A stretch of DNA of 64,000 nucleotides from Linepithema humile (Eukaryota > Arthropoda > Insecta > Hymenoptera > Formicidae): assembly GCF_040581485.1 (NCBI RefSeq), contig NC_090131.1:5952001-6016000 (forward strand), in the 5' to 3' direction. Below the pieces are notes generated by a model. That model saw only the letters and a list, made by a program, of their open reading frames with translations. It searched no databases and had not been told where the DNA came from. This document shows positions 25,566 to 39,998 of the stretch, piece after piece. Both the position numbers and the translations under genes were made by a program. Position 1 is the stretch's first letter. Each line of letters starts with the position of its first letter.

Positions 25566-28412
25566 GATAGTTTTATAAACAACGATTTTAATTTTAATAA
25601 AAGATTATATATTGAGAATTTGGAATTAATTTTAAAATCGATTTTTGGTTAAAATTAGTTGTGAAATTTCTAATTTTGTGCGACAATGCGCGCGATATCT
25701 CTGACACGTGCTATATAGAGTAACATCGTAAGATCAATAATTTCGTTAGGCCCGAAGTTGCTATTAATACCGATTTGCATATGGCGGAAATATGTTTACG
25801 AGGTGCTTCCCGTCGGCGCGATTTCGATTGTGCGATAGTGTTTATCGCACAAGGATCGTACGTCTCGGCAACGGCGCGAGCACGGACAGCTCCGATACTT
25901 TTATCTGACGCTTTTAGCGCGCGAGTATCGATAACGTTACCATCGCATATCGTCAGACAGACGTTTCGTATTGGCAGCGCGAGGAAACCGTAATACTCCT
26001 TTTCGATTCGCGACTCAATCGCGTTCGATACCAGCCCGAGAACTTTATCGGAGTGAAGAAAGTGAGAGAGACTTTCGGTAATCGTGTTACGACCCATGAG
26101 GTACCTAGAAATGCACAGCGACTATGCACTCCTCTCTAGTGTACACATCGATGCCTGACCTGCTTCTGACGAACTACTTACGTTAAGTAGTAGCGGGATG
26201 CACAAGTGCAGCCAGTGAATCTCGACCCGCTTTGCTCATTCTCCCCCTCTCTTTTTCTTTTGTATTTTCTCCCTTACCTCCTTCGTTTTCATATTTTGCT
26301 TTAGTCGCATTACGAATATACCGTTTCCTCGCACAAAAAGAATAATAACGCGAATCTGCAGCATTTTTCTTTGATTATATTTTTACGCTGACGGCTAAAA
26401 GACCAATTCGCATGGTAAATGTCTTGGTTCTGAATGCAGATTTAACAATATATATTTAAGCGCGACCTATCAAAATAGTTTATCTTCGCGCAGCGAGCGC
26501 CGGATCGTTTCATTTTACAAAATAGAGAATAAAAATACAAAGGTTAAAAATAATATAGAAATTCATCTGAAAATTGACTCCTTAATCATATAACAAAATT
26601 TGTTTTGAGCTATCAATTAACATTTATATGTTATTATATTTTTTTATGTTTATCTTTTAATTCTTTTTTTACAACTCATATCGCGTTCACATTTGTGATT
26701 TTATTTTCAAAGCAAGTATTATGTTATTCTATTGTTCATATTTTATAGAATGATTCTTTTATAAATATTGCTCGATATAAACGAGCAGTAGTAAAACTCT
26801 TCATAAAAACAGAAAAAATTTCTACAAAACTCGTTAGCTTCAAACTAACTGACACTGAGATCGAAAATAAAGTTACTTCATGCAAAATGTAAACGTCCAA
26901 AATATTGTTGCAAACTTATCAGACAAGCGTGACAAACAACGTTCCGTACAATCCGTAACAATCCAATTTGCGCATTACGTACTTTCGGTAAAAAGAATAA
27001 AGGCGAAAGTAAAAACAGTTAAAGGGAGAAATATTGTTACGGGCACCGCGGACAGTATGTGAATAAAACGCGAAGCAAAAATGTTCCGCGAGAGAGTAAG
27101 AAAAAGTGAGAGAATTGCGGATTATCGGTTTGCAGCCGCACGCAAGAATTACGCAATTATACGGGCAATAAAAGTCTCTGCAAAAATGCGCTCAAAGGCG
27201 GCCCTTGCATGCGGCAGACGCGTATACCAGTTGCATGGATATTACATGCGGGTTAAAGAGAGCCTCGCCTCGGGGTAACGCTCGCGCCAATTTTTCACCG
27301 ACGAGCCGTCCGCCTCGTCCAGTGCGTGAGAGCGCACCGCACAAGCCGAAGGGGGTGCAAGAGAGCGCGCTTATACTCTCCCCACCTTCGGCAAATTGTT
27401 ACTCTTATTACGCGCGGAATTGATAGAACCGCCGCTCTCGTCCGCCTCGCCATTACGCCGCTTACTCCGAACTCTTTTCCCACCGGCAAAACAACCCGCG
27501 TATCCTGACACGCGTCGTATCTGACACCGCCCTAAAGCCGGCGGAATAATTTTCTGCAAGGCTTTCAATAATTCATGTCACGTGCTGCTGCGGGAACTCG
27601 CAAAAAAATACACAACGGAAGATTAATCTTATCGGCGAAGCGTTGTCCGCGGATAATCAAGATTTCATTCCGATTTCTTAGAAGGACGACTCCTTTATTA
27701 TTTATTTACAAAAAAATTGTTAATAATTTTCGATCTCCACGCAAAAGTGGAATTCTAATGTGCGTATTCCCAAAACGTGACTTTTTTTCGACTACGATTC
27801 CACGAATAATCAGTTGCTCGTTCGATTTTTACCGCGCGCGATATTACAAGTAAGGCAATTTTGTGGTCGCGCGCGATAGACGATGAGATAGACGATATTG
27901 CCGAATCAGAGGGAAATGTTTGCGCTAAATTAATTTCGGGTCAGGCGCGAGCGAAGACACATAACGTGTGTGTAGCGAACAAAGTGAAACAAAATTGAAT
28001 CACGGATCGAAAGTGCGGAGGAGTGCAGCCCGCGGTTATCCCCGGCGGAACTGACGCACGCGAGAATGTGTTAAAGCACGGCCCGGGTAATTTAAGTAAA
28101 TATTTCGTGATATAAATGAAAGGCGCATGAGCCTGATACTGATTAAACATTAAAATTGATCGCCCATGGAGCCATACGAAATTACAGTCCACAAATGCCG
28201 GCGCGCCGTTTCGCAAGATAAGACTGGGCAAATAACGGTGTAGATACTATCGCCTGTGCCTCTTTCTTTTATCAGGGGGCATATCAAATAAGTCTATAAC
28301 TAACCACGTAGACCGTATCGTGGCGAAGCTATTCCGCGATCGGGCGCATTGCGCACGAAATATTTTCGAGATACTAATGGAAGTTTCAATCTTTGACTAC
28401 AAACGAGTGTGT

Positions 28413-28425
28413 CCCCCCCCCCCCC
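28413..28425. repeat. 13-base C run
   Basis: C13 on the plus strand, which is G13 on the transcript strand of the enclosing gene. Such runs can form G-quadruplexes and are prone to slippage. Confidence 0.95.
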
Positions 28426-31400
28426 TCTTCCCCTCCCGACCCTGCGCGAAAGTTTCTTTCAAAACGATAAGAAACATCATGCTCGCAACGCGGTCGTTTT
28501 ATTCATGAAGTCTTTTTAATATGAAGTTCATGAAATTTAAATATTATGAGCTTTATTTTAGTATGTGCATTTGTTAACGTAAAATCAAAATTTCAGGAAT
28601 AGAAATAAATTCCTCGTGGCGTGCCGAGAAAATTTCGATATTCGTTACAGATTAATCGATATACGGTGTCCGCACGCCGGCTATCCCGACACGTTATAAT
28701 TCCACGTAATTCTATTCGTATACGTGGCGCGAAATTGCCAGGCCCTCTTGAACGACGTGACGTGGAAGCGGAACGAGATCATCGCCCGAGCTAATTTTCT
28801 AATACTTATTCTTCTATTACAGTGCAGCGCGCCCGCGCGTTACCATATTAACACACTCGTGATCTGAATACATGCATATTCATCCATACGTCTTTATAAC
28901 GGCGGAGTCGCACACAAGCTAAGGACCCTTTTTTGCATAGAGAGCCACCCCGTATAAACGGATAAATTCAAATTGAAGCAGCACAAAAGTGTAAATGAAC
29001 TTTGCGCCGAAAAGGGCCGCCGACGCGGATGACTCTAAAGGGCCGGATGGCCTTTGCGTATATACGGCAGCCTCCGGATTAAAAGATGAAAAGAAGCACG
29101 AGCGACGGCGACGTGCACTCACTAGACAGTTAATGACCGACGGTGTTCTCTCCTTCGCGTATTTAAACGACCAGCGTGTAAATTTCTTTTATAATGGAGT
29201 TTAGCGCAGAAGCTGGTCAACTTCGTTCTAACAAGCTTTTTCAAAATATGAAACAACTCCATGAAAATGCAACGCACTTCAATTTTTTTCGCAATGTTTT
29301 ATGAAACGTTCTTTTTTTTCAAATTAAGAAAAATATGTGTATTTTTTCCCCCCCAAGAAAAAATAATTTCGCTTCGCTGCGCAAAGTTTTGCAGTTAGTT
29401 TCATAATAATCCAAAACAATTCTCTTTTTTATTCCATTAATTATTAAAATGTACAAAAATATTTTCCGTACATTAGAGAAGAAACATGAAAGCGACGCGA
29501 CTTCAATATAGACGTAAAAACCGCAAAAATATTCTCCCTCTGCACATCGCAACATTTTATAATGCCAATTTTTTAATGTATATTAAAACTGCATGCTCCT
29601 TTCCGGCGTAGCGGGAATTAATCGCGAAGTATGAGCAAAGAGCGAGTCGTAAACGAATTTCCTGTTACTTCGCGCTCCTCGCGAAGAGTCGGGGTGCGCG
29701 AATGGAGCGTAGAAGGGATACTGCGGCGTTCTCGTTCGTGCTCGAGCGAAGGGGGCGCGAAATGGGTTACACGGAGAAGGGTAGGGTAGGATAGAGAGAA
29801 GGAAGGTGAGAGTCGGGGTGTCCAAACGAGTGGCCAAATGTAATTTAAAGAAGGAACGAACTTCATCTCCCGCCACCGCCACTCTCGAGCTCACTCAACA
29901 CCCGCCCGCCCCCGTCCCATCCTCGGGCAACGACCAGGGAAGAAGGCGAAAAGTTCAGTCTGGTTTACAATTCAACCCGCATACAGCCAACCGACTCTCC
30001 TTTTTTCCCCCCCTCCGCCCTTCCCTTTCACACCGACGCCTTACTCCCTTCATGCTCTCTTCCTCGACCCTCTCGCTCTCGTCACCCCGGTCCTATTTCA
30101 TTTCGTCGAACTAGGTGTGCTGTGCGTCCATTTCGAATTTACGCTTGACGCGAGTCACTATAACCGCAATAACGGGGTTATCGATCTGTGAATAATATTC
30201 CCCTTCTTTCTTCCTCAAACGTCTTCTTTTCGCCACCGCGCGGACAATGTAAACGCCACGAGACTCTAATAATAGCCCTGTCTGACACTCGACGACGTTT
30301 AAATTTTCCACTTCCGAGTTGTGTTCAAATATAACACTGTTACACTTGGTTGCTTTTTTTTTAATCTATTCGAAATAGTTAAAATAACATTAATTTTTAT
30401 AAATTATTTCATTTAAATTAGATAGCGAAAAGTACATCATACAGATAGAATTGAATCCAAGCCTCGTGTAAAATATGTTAAAATATGATTCAACGTGTGT
30501 GCGTGTCTACATAGATAACACGTGATTAAATACTAAAGAAACGGTTATCAAGTAAAACTAGATAGATTGCAAATCGGAAAATCAAAACGTGTGCTCTCGT
30601 CATATTACATTATATTGATTCATTATAATTTATTCGTAATTAAACGACCGACAAGAAACATCAATATCAAATTGTGTAATCAAATATCCCGAATGCGAGA
30701 CGATTTCCGCCGAAAATAAAGACCCGACGGAAAGTCATATGGCGGAGGAAAACATATATATCTAGCTCCTTCGATATTCACTTAACGTGTGGTTTCAGCG
30801 AAACGGATGCGATTCGTTAAGCTTGATATCGCCGTGCACTCGCGGCGACAGCGGCAATAAATCGCACACGCGCACGCGAATTCTCAACGATTCGAAATGC
30901 CGCTGGATGTCTGCCTGTGAATAGTCCGCGTCTACGTGTAAACCGTGTAAACTACTTCTTTACGCGTAATCCACGTAGACGGTGCATAACTCACGCGAAC
31001 AGCGTTTCTAATGGCTACACTCCTCCTCTCTTTTATTTTTAAAGTAAACACTTTAATGGAAGGAATTAAATTTAATTTATGATTACTTGAATTTCCGTTG
31101 CGTTACAACGACGTTACGTTTAAGCAAAAACGCTTCGAGAATTATTTGCAAAATTATTTATACCTCGCACACACCGCGGCGTAATCCCAACTCCGAGCCG
31201 CGAGTATCAACAACCTTAATTCTCTAAACGCGCTCGGGGTCGCCGCGCGGACGACCGTTCGATTGCGCACCTCCTCGTTCGGCGCGCCTGGCCAAGCGTA
31301 AACTTTTACTACTCACTGCGCGTATCGTGCCGAGGCAGATATCGAATTCGTGTCTCGAGTAAGTGCGGCCGTAAATACGTAACGCGAGGTGGTTTCCCCT

Positions 31401-31929
31401 TAATCCTGACTCTCCGTAGCCGCGCCCGTTCAGCTGCTCATCCTCGAATTTACAGTCGCCACGATGCGGCGCGCGCTGCGGCGTTTCGACGCGCTGCGCC
31501 GCGCCGCGTCGCGCTGCCGGCGCCACGGAGTCTCGTTTTGGCGACCTCATCTTCTGTGGCGCCGTTGCTTGAGCGTTTTAACGGAACCTGCCGCCGTCGT
31601 TTCCATTTCCCGAAGGATAGAGAAAAGGGAGCGGAAACGAGTGGAGAAAAAGAGGCAGGTTTCTCTCCTCCCTCGTCCCCTTCTCCTTGTCATCAGCGTA
31701 ATTGTATGCGAGGGAATAAACAAAACTATAAAGCTCGTCGGTTCGGATTACTTTTCCGCAACTTCTCTCCTGCGGCTCTCTCTCTCCCCACTTCCATTTT
31801 TCTCATCGGCTTCCTTTCTTATCCTGGAAAACTCCTCGCGCACTCCTCCACTCTCTTACCTCCTCCGAGAGGCTTCCGGAATCGAGACGCGCATAACTCA
31901 CACGTGACCCTTTCGCGTACGTGAATCTA

Positions 31930-32120
31930 CAGGGTGTATCTCAAAGCGAGAATTTAGTTTTTTATTCTCCAAGATTATTCTAAATGTTGCCACAACCGAA
32001 TAGACGCACCCACAATCGATGTGTAGTAATATTAGAATTTTTGTGGGAAAACAATATTGAAAACATTACAGATCTTTTATCAGACTTCCAAGTGTTGTCT
32101 ACGTTTCGAGATACACCTTG
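31930..32120. mobile_element. Short TA-flanked MITE (Tc1/mariner type)
   Basis: The inverted termini at 31928-31948 and 32102-32122 (including flanking TA on both sides) match at 18 of 21 positions; the left end reads CAGGGTGTATCTC and the right end GAGATACACCTTG. The element is about 191 bp, non-coding and AT-rich inside, flanked by TA, the usual Tc1/mariner target duplication. Its left end shares CAGGGTGT with the element at 7506, suggesting related families. No transposase is present in the window. Confidence 0.65.
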
Positions 32121-34732
32121 TATACCGATTCGCTTCTCATAGTCATGTGTGCGCGTGTAAATACGTGCACACAGCGGCGCCCGGACCGACTCCCATCCTC
32201 CTTGGCGGTTGCTTTTTATTTACCCCATTTCCTCCTTTGTTTACTCGAGGGTTCTCTCCCCATCCTCGTTCCTCTTCCCTCCCGTCCGACCTATCGTCTT
32301 TTCCTCGGAATCGAGCACAGCCTCGGGGACGGCGCACACAGGGCCGAATCAAACGGTCTCGTCACCCTTGCCGCAGCTCTCTTCTCTCTTGAGGACCGGC
32401 CAATAGGATTAGCGGACAATCGGGGTGGCAGGTGAAATTCTCACCGGGGTTCAATTCAATGGCTCCTTTAAACCGCCGGCTGAAACCCTCTCGCGAAAAA
32501 GATTTCGTAGATAAACGACGTCGATCGCGGCGCGAGAAGCCCTTCCTCGTCTCGTCGTTTTCCGTACACTATATAACCGACGTATGCTACTTGCGCGCGT
32601 TATAGAACTTTCATAAAACTTTACGAGTTTGTAATACATGTAAATGATGCTCGAGGCTGATGCAAGCACGATAAAAAGATGATTTTTCTCGCGAAAACGC
32701 ACGTATCCGCAATTCACGTTCGCCGAAAATAATTCTATCTGCACAAATATCGCGCCATATATTAGTCATCGCTATTATTTTGTACACACCAATTTACTCC
32801 GACTTAATCATTTCGGTGACGCGCAGTTATTTCTCCGCTTTAAAGGGCATTTGAAACCAGGATTCAAGTTTGATCCTATTTTGCGTTTTCAGTTCCCAGA
32901 GAGTAGCTTATAGCATTTATCGTTATTCTACCGCGAAGCGATATACATGTAAGCAAAGCGCGCCCGGCGACGCTTTACAATCCTTTTGTTGCGACAGGCA
33001 GCAGTGGATGGCTACGCCAGTGACGTTAAATTTACGTGAGGGAAAACGAGGGGCGCAGGTACCGCACTCGTAAATATGCTCTCGTAAACATGTGCCCCCG
33101 CGGCGGCATTAGGACACGTAAATGAACTAATATCGCGTTCCACTTCTCATCCTCTGCGACACAAGTGCTTTCCCGACGCCGGTCCTAATTACGCCAGCAT
33201 AATGAATCCGTGAGACGAAGCATGACGATTTTACAATACTTCTTAAATGACGTAGACGCGACGACAAGACCGTGCATGCAGCGTAGTTGTGTCAAGGAAA
33301 ATATATTAAATTACAACGCCAACATTAATAATAATAATCAACTATCATCGTAATTTAATCTCATCACAATGAAAAATATTAAAGCAAACCGTTATGTTTT
33401 TCGTATTAATATTTGGCTCATTACTCATTTTATAATGAATATGCGCTATATACATATGTGATTTCAAAATGTTATTTCAGCGTAATATTAATTATAATTT
33501 AGTTTACAAAATAAGCAAAACGATGATATATCGCGCCGAATCAATCCCTCTATCAACGGTACTTGGTTTCCGGCAAAATGATACGTACGCGTCAGTCGAG
33601 AAACGCAGCGCCGGCGCGTTCATCAGTGTCCTTAACTTCCGGAATGCTCATCGCGTAAGGAAACATCGAATGCGAGTACAACGGGTTAAGCCCGTGGGAA
33701 TGGGGGTACGATGCGGAGGGTTTGCGTTGCGTGCGCCGTTTCTAAGCTGCTTAGAATTTACGAGCTACGTCGCAAATGGCACCTTCATCCTCCTCGGGAT
33801 GCAACCGAGTAAGACATTCGGTCTGATCCGTGAACTTTGCTGACATCGCGACAAGCCGGTGTTCCATGAATTTCTGATCGACCAGAAAGGAGCATACGGC
33901 GGATCACGGCGGATGGTATATTATAAAGATTTCTAACATTGTCTCGTGTCGTGCAAATGTTTCCGAAGTATTGCAATAAATAATTCATAATTATTCAAAA
34001 TAAGGTAAACGCGAGGCGAATCGGATCAACGGGCAACGGGCGGATTGTGTTTGAATGTTTTATGTTTCCAAATGTTCATCTGATTTATAACTCAATTCAT
34101 TCAAAGATAGCTGATCTGAAAAATTATAAAAATAAATAATCTCAAAAACGATTCGCTCTTCGACATTAATGTTTTAAATAAGCATATAATGAACGTTATC
34201 GATATTGATTTACGTGTCTTTCATATTGACATAATTCAAAGCTCTTTCGCTAAATACAATAGATCTGCCCTCGCGATTCGTGCGCGTCCGAAAGAGGACA
34301 ACGGCGTGTACTTAACCCATTCGTTACAAAGTTCCAATATTGGATCACTCGGCGTAACTTCTCCGAGATTGCCATAGTTGACATTTTTAACGGTGCGCTT
34401 CAGTCGTTTTTACTCTTGGCAAACTAAGCGAAAATTGATACAGCGCCGAAATCGCGGCGACGCGCTTGCTTTATCTTCCGCGATCCGAAGGAATACGGTA
34501 ACAAATGGGTTAAACGCGCTTCGCAGTCGTGTGATTTTTAATTCGCTAAACACATTCAGCCCGTGCGCGGGGAGGAAAAGGGTGAGCACGCGAAAGCGAC
34601 GTTTACTTTCTGCCGGGCGTCGCTGGTGGTGCGTACGCACTTAGGAACGGAGATTGGGTGAGCGGACGAGGGAGAAGCGCAGGGAGAGGGTGTAACTTCG
34701 TTCAGGTTCAGGTTAGCGGTGATTCGATTTAC

Positions 34733-34833
34733 CTGGAAGGCCGGTACGGCCAAGTGTACAACATGTTGCAGGCTGGGACAGCAATATGTAATCCACTTTA
34801 GCCACGCGCTGCCACTCCTGTCTCTGCTACTCT
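34733..34833 (-). other. Candidate noncoding first exon inside intron 1
   Basis: Minus-strand stretch from a predicted start site at 34833 to a good splice donor, CCTTCCAG followed by GTAAAT, at 34733. It contains ATG at 34764-34762 in a reasonable insect context (CAAC before ATG), but only 10 codons plus 2 nt precede the donor. Splicing that phase-2 end to the 48-nt exon would be out of frame. So this is either a 5' noncoding exon, an alternative transcript start that uses other exons, or chance. The case rests on the TATA box, initiator and donor occurring in the right order and spacing. Confidence 0.35.
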
Positions 34834-34865
34834 GACGCTCCGGTCTCTCGCGCGCTGTATTTATA
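34833..34865 (-). promoter_or_regulatory. Candidate TATA/initiator core promoter
   Basis: TATAAATA occupies 34865-34858 on the minus strand, and a TCAG initiator places the +1 A at 34833. That puts the first T of the TATA box at -32, close to the insect norm. It faces the same way as the CARP-like gene and lies in its first intron. No downstream promoter element was recognised. Confidence 0.4.
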
Positions 34866-35902
34866 CCTCTCCCCACTCTCGCTTCCGCTATAGTGGATTT
34901 TACGCATTACATTATCATCGATTCCCGTCTTCCGAAATCGGAAAAGACGGAGCGTCAAAAATTGCGCATTATAGTCACCGTTCAAAGTCACCGGTTTGTT
35001 ATTCCAAGAAAGTCCAAGAAAAACACGCAAGTAAACTGTAGGTGTTTACATATTATTGACAGAATTCCAAAGCATTTCTAGCGACAAACACACGATAATT
35101 CTGCTCCTATATTCCTTCACATAATCGTTTTAGCTTTATTATCGAGATTCATATCTCAGGTCTTCATAAAATAATTTTCCCGTCATTTATCTGTTCAATT
35201 TATTTTAAAAAACCTATTATGTTATTCGATTTAATTCAGTAAGGTGGATAATTTCGTTTGATTTTGAAAGAAATCGATATATCCGATCGACTAATATAAT
35301 TAAATATTATAGGTCACAGAGAATCTCTAGACACTGGAATCTAATCTATTATCTCGATATTTTTTTCCATTTTTGTACAATTTAGAATCTATTTAATCAA
35401 ATCTTTATTATAAATTATCCTAATATCATTCTAATATTATAATTATCTACATGGGAAGATCGTTCAACGTTTATATTAAATTTCTTCTTCGTTTCTATTA
35501 GACAAAATCATAAATGCATTTGTCTAATTTTATCGGAATAAAATGACCTTGTAATTTAATCTCAATCTTTCTTTCTCTCCGTCCCTCGTTCTTTTCTCAA
35601 CAAAAATGAAATCTATGACGATAATCAGCGTTGAAGAAGAATACTCCTAATAAAATACATATTATGAGAAAGCTAAAAGGAGACGCGAAATTTAGATTGC
35701 GTTCGACAATATTCAAATACTGTCTCACGATAGTTAAGAAATAACGCAACATAATTAAGCGGAACAGCAAGAAAGTCTCTCTCTCTGGAGAACGGAATAT
35801 TGCATCGCGTTTTACATTTCGTGCATATTTCCGGAAGACCGTGCCGTACTTCGTTTTCCGTTTCGAGACAGTCGTACAGATTCCACCCATCTTACCCTGC
35901 GC

Positions 35903-35923
35903 GCCGCCGCCGCCGCCGCCGCC
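35903..35923. repeat. (GCC)7 trinucleotide repeat
   Basis: Seven GCC units in a GC-rich patch; no coding exon is evident around it. Confidence 0.9.
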
Positions 35924-38900
35924 CCTCTTTCATCTTATATTCATCCACTGAATGCCAACCCGTGCGCCAACATTTTCCGTATTATGGTTTCGCTCGCCGA
36001 TCGATCTGCCCATAGTACTGGGCAGAATCGTTTGGGCCGCGGGTGCATGCGACGTCTCCGCTCGAGAAGCTTGACGGAGGTCGGCCTTAATAGTTCGCTC
36101 TCATAGCCGACGTAATAATAACAAGGAGAACAAGGCACGCCCGGTAATTAAACCCAGGAGGTTCGACCGTGTCCCCCGTTAATGACAATGTGTCGATCGT
36201 ATTCATTAATAAATTTCCGACCGCGTGCCTCGCTCCCGGAAACCAGGATCGTCGCGTAGTTTCGCGTGGCATTGCAAAATAAATGAACGGACTAGCGTTA
36301 ATTTTCATTAGCGGTCTTTCAGCGACATGACAAAATAAATACATATTCGACGCGAGAAAATTCGTCGGTCGCATTATGCTTTATAAATATTGCACATTTT
36401 ACATTTTTACATTTACCAATCGCATATATATGTGTGTGCTACATTTTCTTCATAATATTTAGATAGAATAACGATTTATCGCGCAAATTTAGGATAACAC
36501 TAATCGAATCACTGCTCGTGACGGGCAATTTTGTGAGTTGTGCTACGTAAATACGCGAACGTTTTGACGGCGCAATTTTCGCGAAATGAGACTACGTTAA
36601 TTGGACAATTATCGCACGGCTATCACTCGCAATATAGGGGAGCGATACTTGCATACCTCTTCCCGGACTATTCTTGCAATCGAATAACATCGTCGAATCG
36701 CGCACTTGATTGGAAATTCCAAGGCAACATTTGTTTTGTTTCAAGCTTTAATATTCGTCTTAAGTTAAACTCAAATTCCAGATCACATTCACGATAATTG
36801 ATTGCGCAGGATTAAACGCAAGGTTATTTCCAACTATGTAAGGTTTATCGCGTCACATGGGCATACCATAACTTACCAATTTCGAGCAGATTTTCATTAG
36901 TTTAACTTGCGCCAGCGTGTCTCTAGTGTTACACAACATTCTGTGGACAGCATAGTTTCTCTCTTGTGCTTGTAATTAATTTAATAAAAGGAAGCTGGAA
37001 GCGAAACCACCGCGCGCCGTATCTCCGTGTTGTCTTATTCCTAATAAAGACAGTGTCGCAATTAATATTAATAATATTGATCGAAATATTGATCGTTGAT
37101 TATACGCGACGCGTTAATTCCCTAATTTTCACTAATTTCGTTTCGGATACGAGTCACATCTTACAACAATGCTAAAATTCGACTTATCGGTGCGATCGAT
37201 TCGCAAACAATAACACGGCGCGGCATCAGTGCGCGTCAGCGAGTCATACCGCGACGTAATACCGCACGTGTCGCGCGAGTATTTGCCAATGACAAACTCG
37301 CTTTCGAACGGGTTCGTCGGCCGGCGTGACCAGTTAGTCGAGTGTGTTTAATCGAATAATATCTGCGACACCCAATAACAATTCCACCCTCATTGCCGCG
37401 GCCCGATAGCGATGCAGGTGCGGAAATGGAGGCGAGCGCGCGGACGCGTTTACGAATGCGTGTGTACACGCGTTTACGTGGGATGCGCCCGTCCTCGCCC
37501 ATTCCGACGACCTGCGTATCGGGCCTCGCTCGATACGCGTTTCTGCACGCACAACTGCATCCGCAGGCGACTGCACACGTCCGCGCGTCCCTGGTTATTT
37601 GTTCGGTATGAGCCGTGCAAACGGTTTCGGCTATTTGCGTATGTATCGACGTTGCTAGAATTTGCAGATATATATAGGAGGAGATACATGTATGTACGCA
37701 CATGGAATGAGTCAATTACCATTTTCCTGGCGGTACTTTTTTGTTTCTTGAAACCGACAGGTTTTACGCTAAATTTCCCGAATGTCCCGAATGGAATCAA
37801 TAAACGGCTGTGTTTGTCGATTTTTTCGTCGTTCGTTATTTTCGCGTCAGTCTTGTTTGAAGTTCTTTTTTAATCTCTAAACGAGAATACTGCATTGTGT
37901 TAAAGGAATATATAAATTATAAAAATACGTATCGAGAAAATCCGCAATCGCGTTTCGATTCTACGCGTGTGCGGAATGCATATTTTCAGATACTCGTTGC
38001 AGCGGAGCTAAATACGGCTGTTATGGATGTAATTACGTTCTCGGTGAGATGCAGATGATATTTTAATTAGTACACTACCGCCGAGATCCAGATTTTCATC
38101 GGTATTAGCTCGGAAATGTATGACATCGACGGATACCGAGTGGGCCGATACGATAATTATATATCCCGGATATCACGCGATAGCGCTCTGTGCACGCATT
38201 ATCCTTCAGATTAAGCCAAATATACAAATCCGCACGTGTGTCGATAACACTGCGTTAAACACATTTTTCTATTAGCGTTAAATATAATTATGATTCAATT
38301 AATAACAAAATATTTATCCAGTGTGCAATGCTTCCTTCAACATTTTAAATAAAATTCGCAACTTCGCTGATAATGCGAGCCAGGAAATGCATTAAAAAAT
38401 CAATAGATATAAAATAAACAATATAAAAATATACTGAAATATAAAGAAAACAATATTCAAAACTGTGGGAAACTAAATTTCACGAATCTTAGTCTCATTT
38501 CGTTACAACAGCTTCCATACGAGCTTATGAAATTTCTACGTGGTTTGGCATATCTTCGCCTCAGGTATTTAAGCAACATTTGGCGTAATCTGAAAACGGA
38601 TTAGCTCAAACGGCGCTAATAGAATCGCATTTACGATGCCTGCTACATCTTGACTTCTCACGCGTTACTTCGAACAATTCAGCGCCGTCGTGCATACGGC
38701 ATTCCTGACCGGCATCTAACGCGTATGCCCACACAGACACGTACGCGCGTAAATGTGTCAACGTTGTGTATCCATATCCCCCGCAGGATGTTTCGGGTTG
38801 GGATTTCTGCGGAATGTTATACCGCGTACGTGTGGGAGAGGATTGGTAATCCGGTGCGGGAACCGCGGAGGGGAGGGAAGCGGACGGGGTTTGAATTCGG

Positions 38901-39950
38901 GTCGCGCGATAAGGGTAATCCAAGGGTTTCGAAATGCCGGATAATTTCTGCGAGGACCTTGTCCCGCCTCGTGCACACGACTATTTCGACGCTCTCCTTC
39001 CCCCTTCATCCTCCTGCCGGCCGCCGCGATGGCGAGAGAGAATGCAGATAATTTCGTATCACGAACGGTCCCGAACGGCCGATCCCTCGGTTTACGCCCG
39101 GGCCCTCGGTTTTGAAGTTGTGCAGCCGGCCAATTATTATCGTGCCGGTGAATCGCGCGCGAGGAAATACATATTGCCGGATTATATGGTCTCGCGTGGC
39201 AAGCGCGGGATCGCGGAATTATTTAACGTCATCGGAGGAATGAATTCTAACCCTAGAACGGCGCGCGGCCCGAGATTTAATGCACTCCACGCCGACTCCG
39301 TTTCTCGCTATTCGATACGACTGGACGATTCGACGCCACGTTGCGGTAATTAAGATCTAATTAAAACGCACGAGAGGAGGTGAGAAAGATAATTATAACA
39401 TTTATATTTTATAATACCTGCAAATAATTACATCGGTATCGGTTTGAAATCATTTCGCGCAGTTAATAACGACGAGGGATTTGCAATGCAAAACGGATGC
39501 TGTGTTTTAACATCCAATAACGCATCGATATTAAAATTGCCCTCCCAGCTACAAAATCGACAACTCGCGCGCCGTGCACGATTTTCAGCTCGCGCGGCCC
39601 CCATTTTCCCCATTTTTCTTCTCCACGAGAATACCGGCGAGCCATGCAAATACCGTCTCGAAATAAGATCGCGCGCCGTTATCTCTCCCTCAACACTCCT
39701 TTTTTTTCCGTCTACGCGGCCCGCGCGCGTTCGTTCTTTAGTTCATTCCCCTTCGTTCGGTATTCTCGACCGATAAATTCCTCGTGGATTCTACAGAGCA
39801 ACCGTGGGAAGATGGTTTCCACGATGGGCTGCTTAGCGGGGGATAATAACAATAATAATGACGCTAACGCGCTGCATCGTCTTCGCCGTCGAGGAAAAAG
39901 TCCTTCGCTACGCGAAGAGATCGAAGGTACGTCTGAGCGAATCGACGGCT

Positions 39951-39954
<4 letters not shown>

Positions 39955-39994
<40 letters not shown>
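39955..39994. repeat. (GA)20 microsatellite
   Basis: A pure 40-bp GA tract on the plus strand. It generates the Arg-Glu and Leu-Ser runs seen in overlapping frames on both strands, which should not be taken as coding. Confidence 0.95.

Positions 39995-39998
<4 letters not shown>

Noticed and set aside
25711..26097. 128-codon minus-strand frame with fairly balanced composition
   Set aside because: No family recognised, a 72-codon frame overlaps on the plus strand, and no TATA, start context or splice site supports it.
26170..26270. Minus-strand 18-codon frame ending just before a GTAAGTAG donor-like site
   Set aside because: The stop codon lies before the donor, the donor sits inside a small hairpin, and the peptide has no signal or motif.
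34692..34801. Plus-strand open reading with protein-like composition (contains YLEGRYGQVYN) ending in a stop
   Set aside because: Short, weak acceptor upstream, no recognised homologue, and the opposite strand has a better ordered TATA/initiator/donor set.
36870..36890. Minus-strand donor-like ATTG/GTAAGTTA
   Set aside because: The upstream frame compatible with the 48-nt exon is closed by a stop with no ATG, and no acceptor or promoter is clear.
37236..37873. Overlapping 159-codon (minus) and 153-codon (plus) frames
   Set aside because: Both strands open over the same CpG-rich stretch with no recognised motif.
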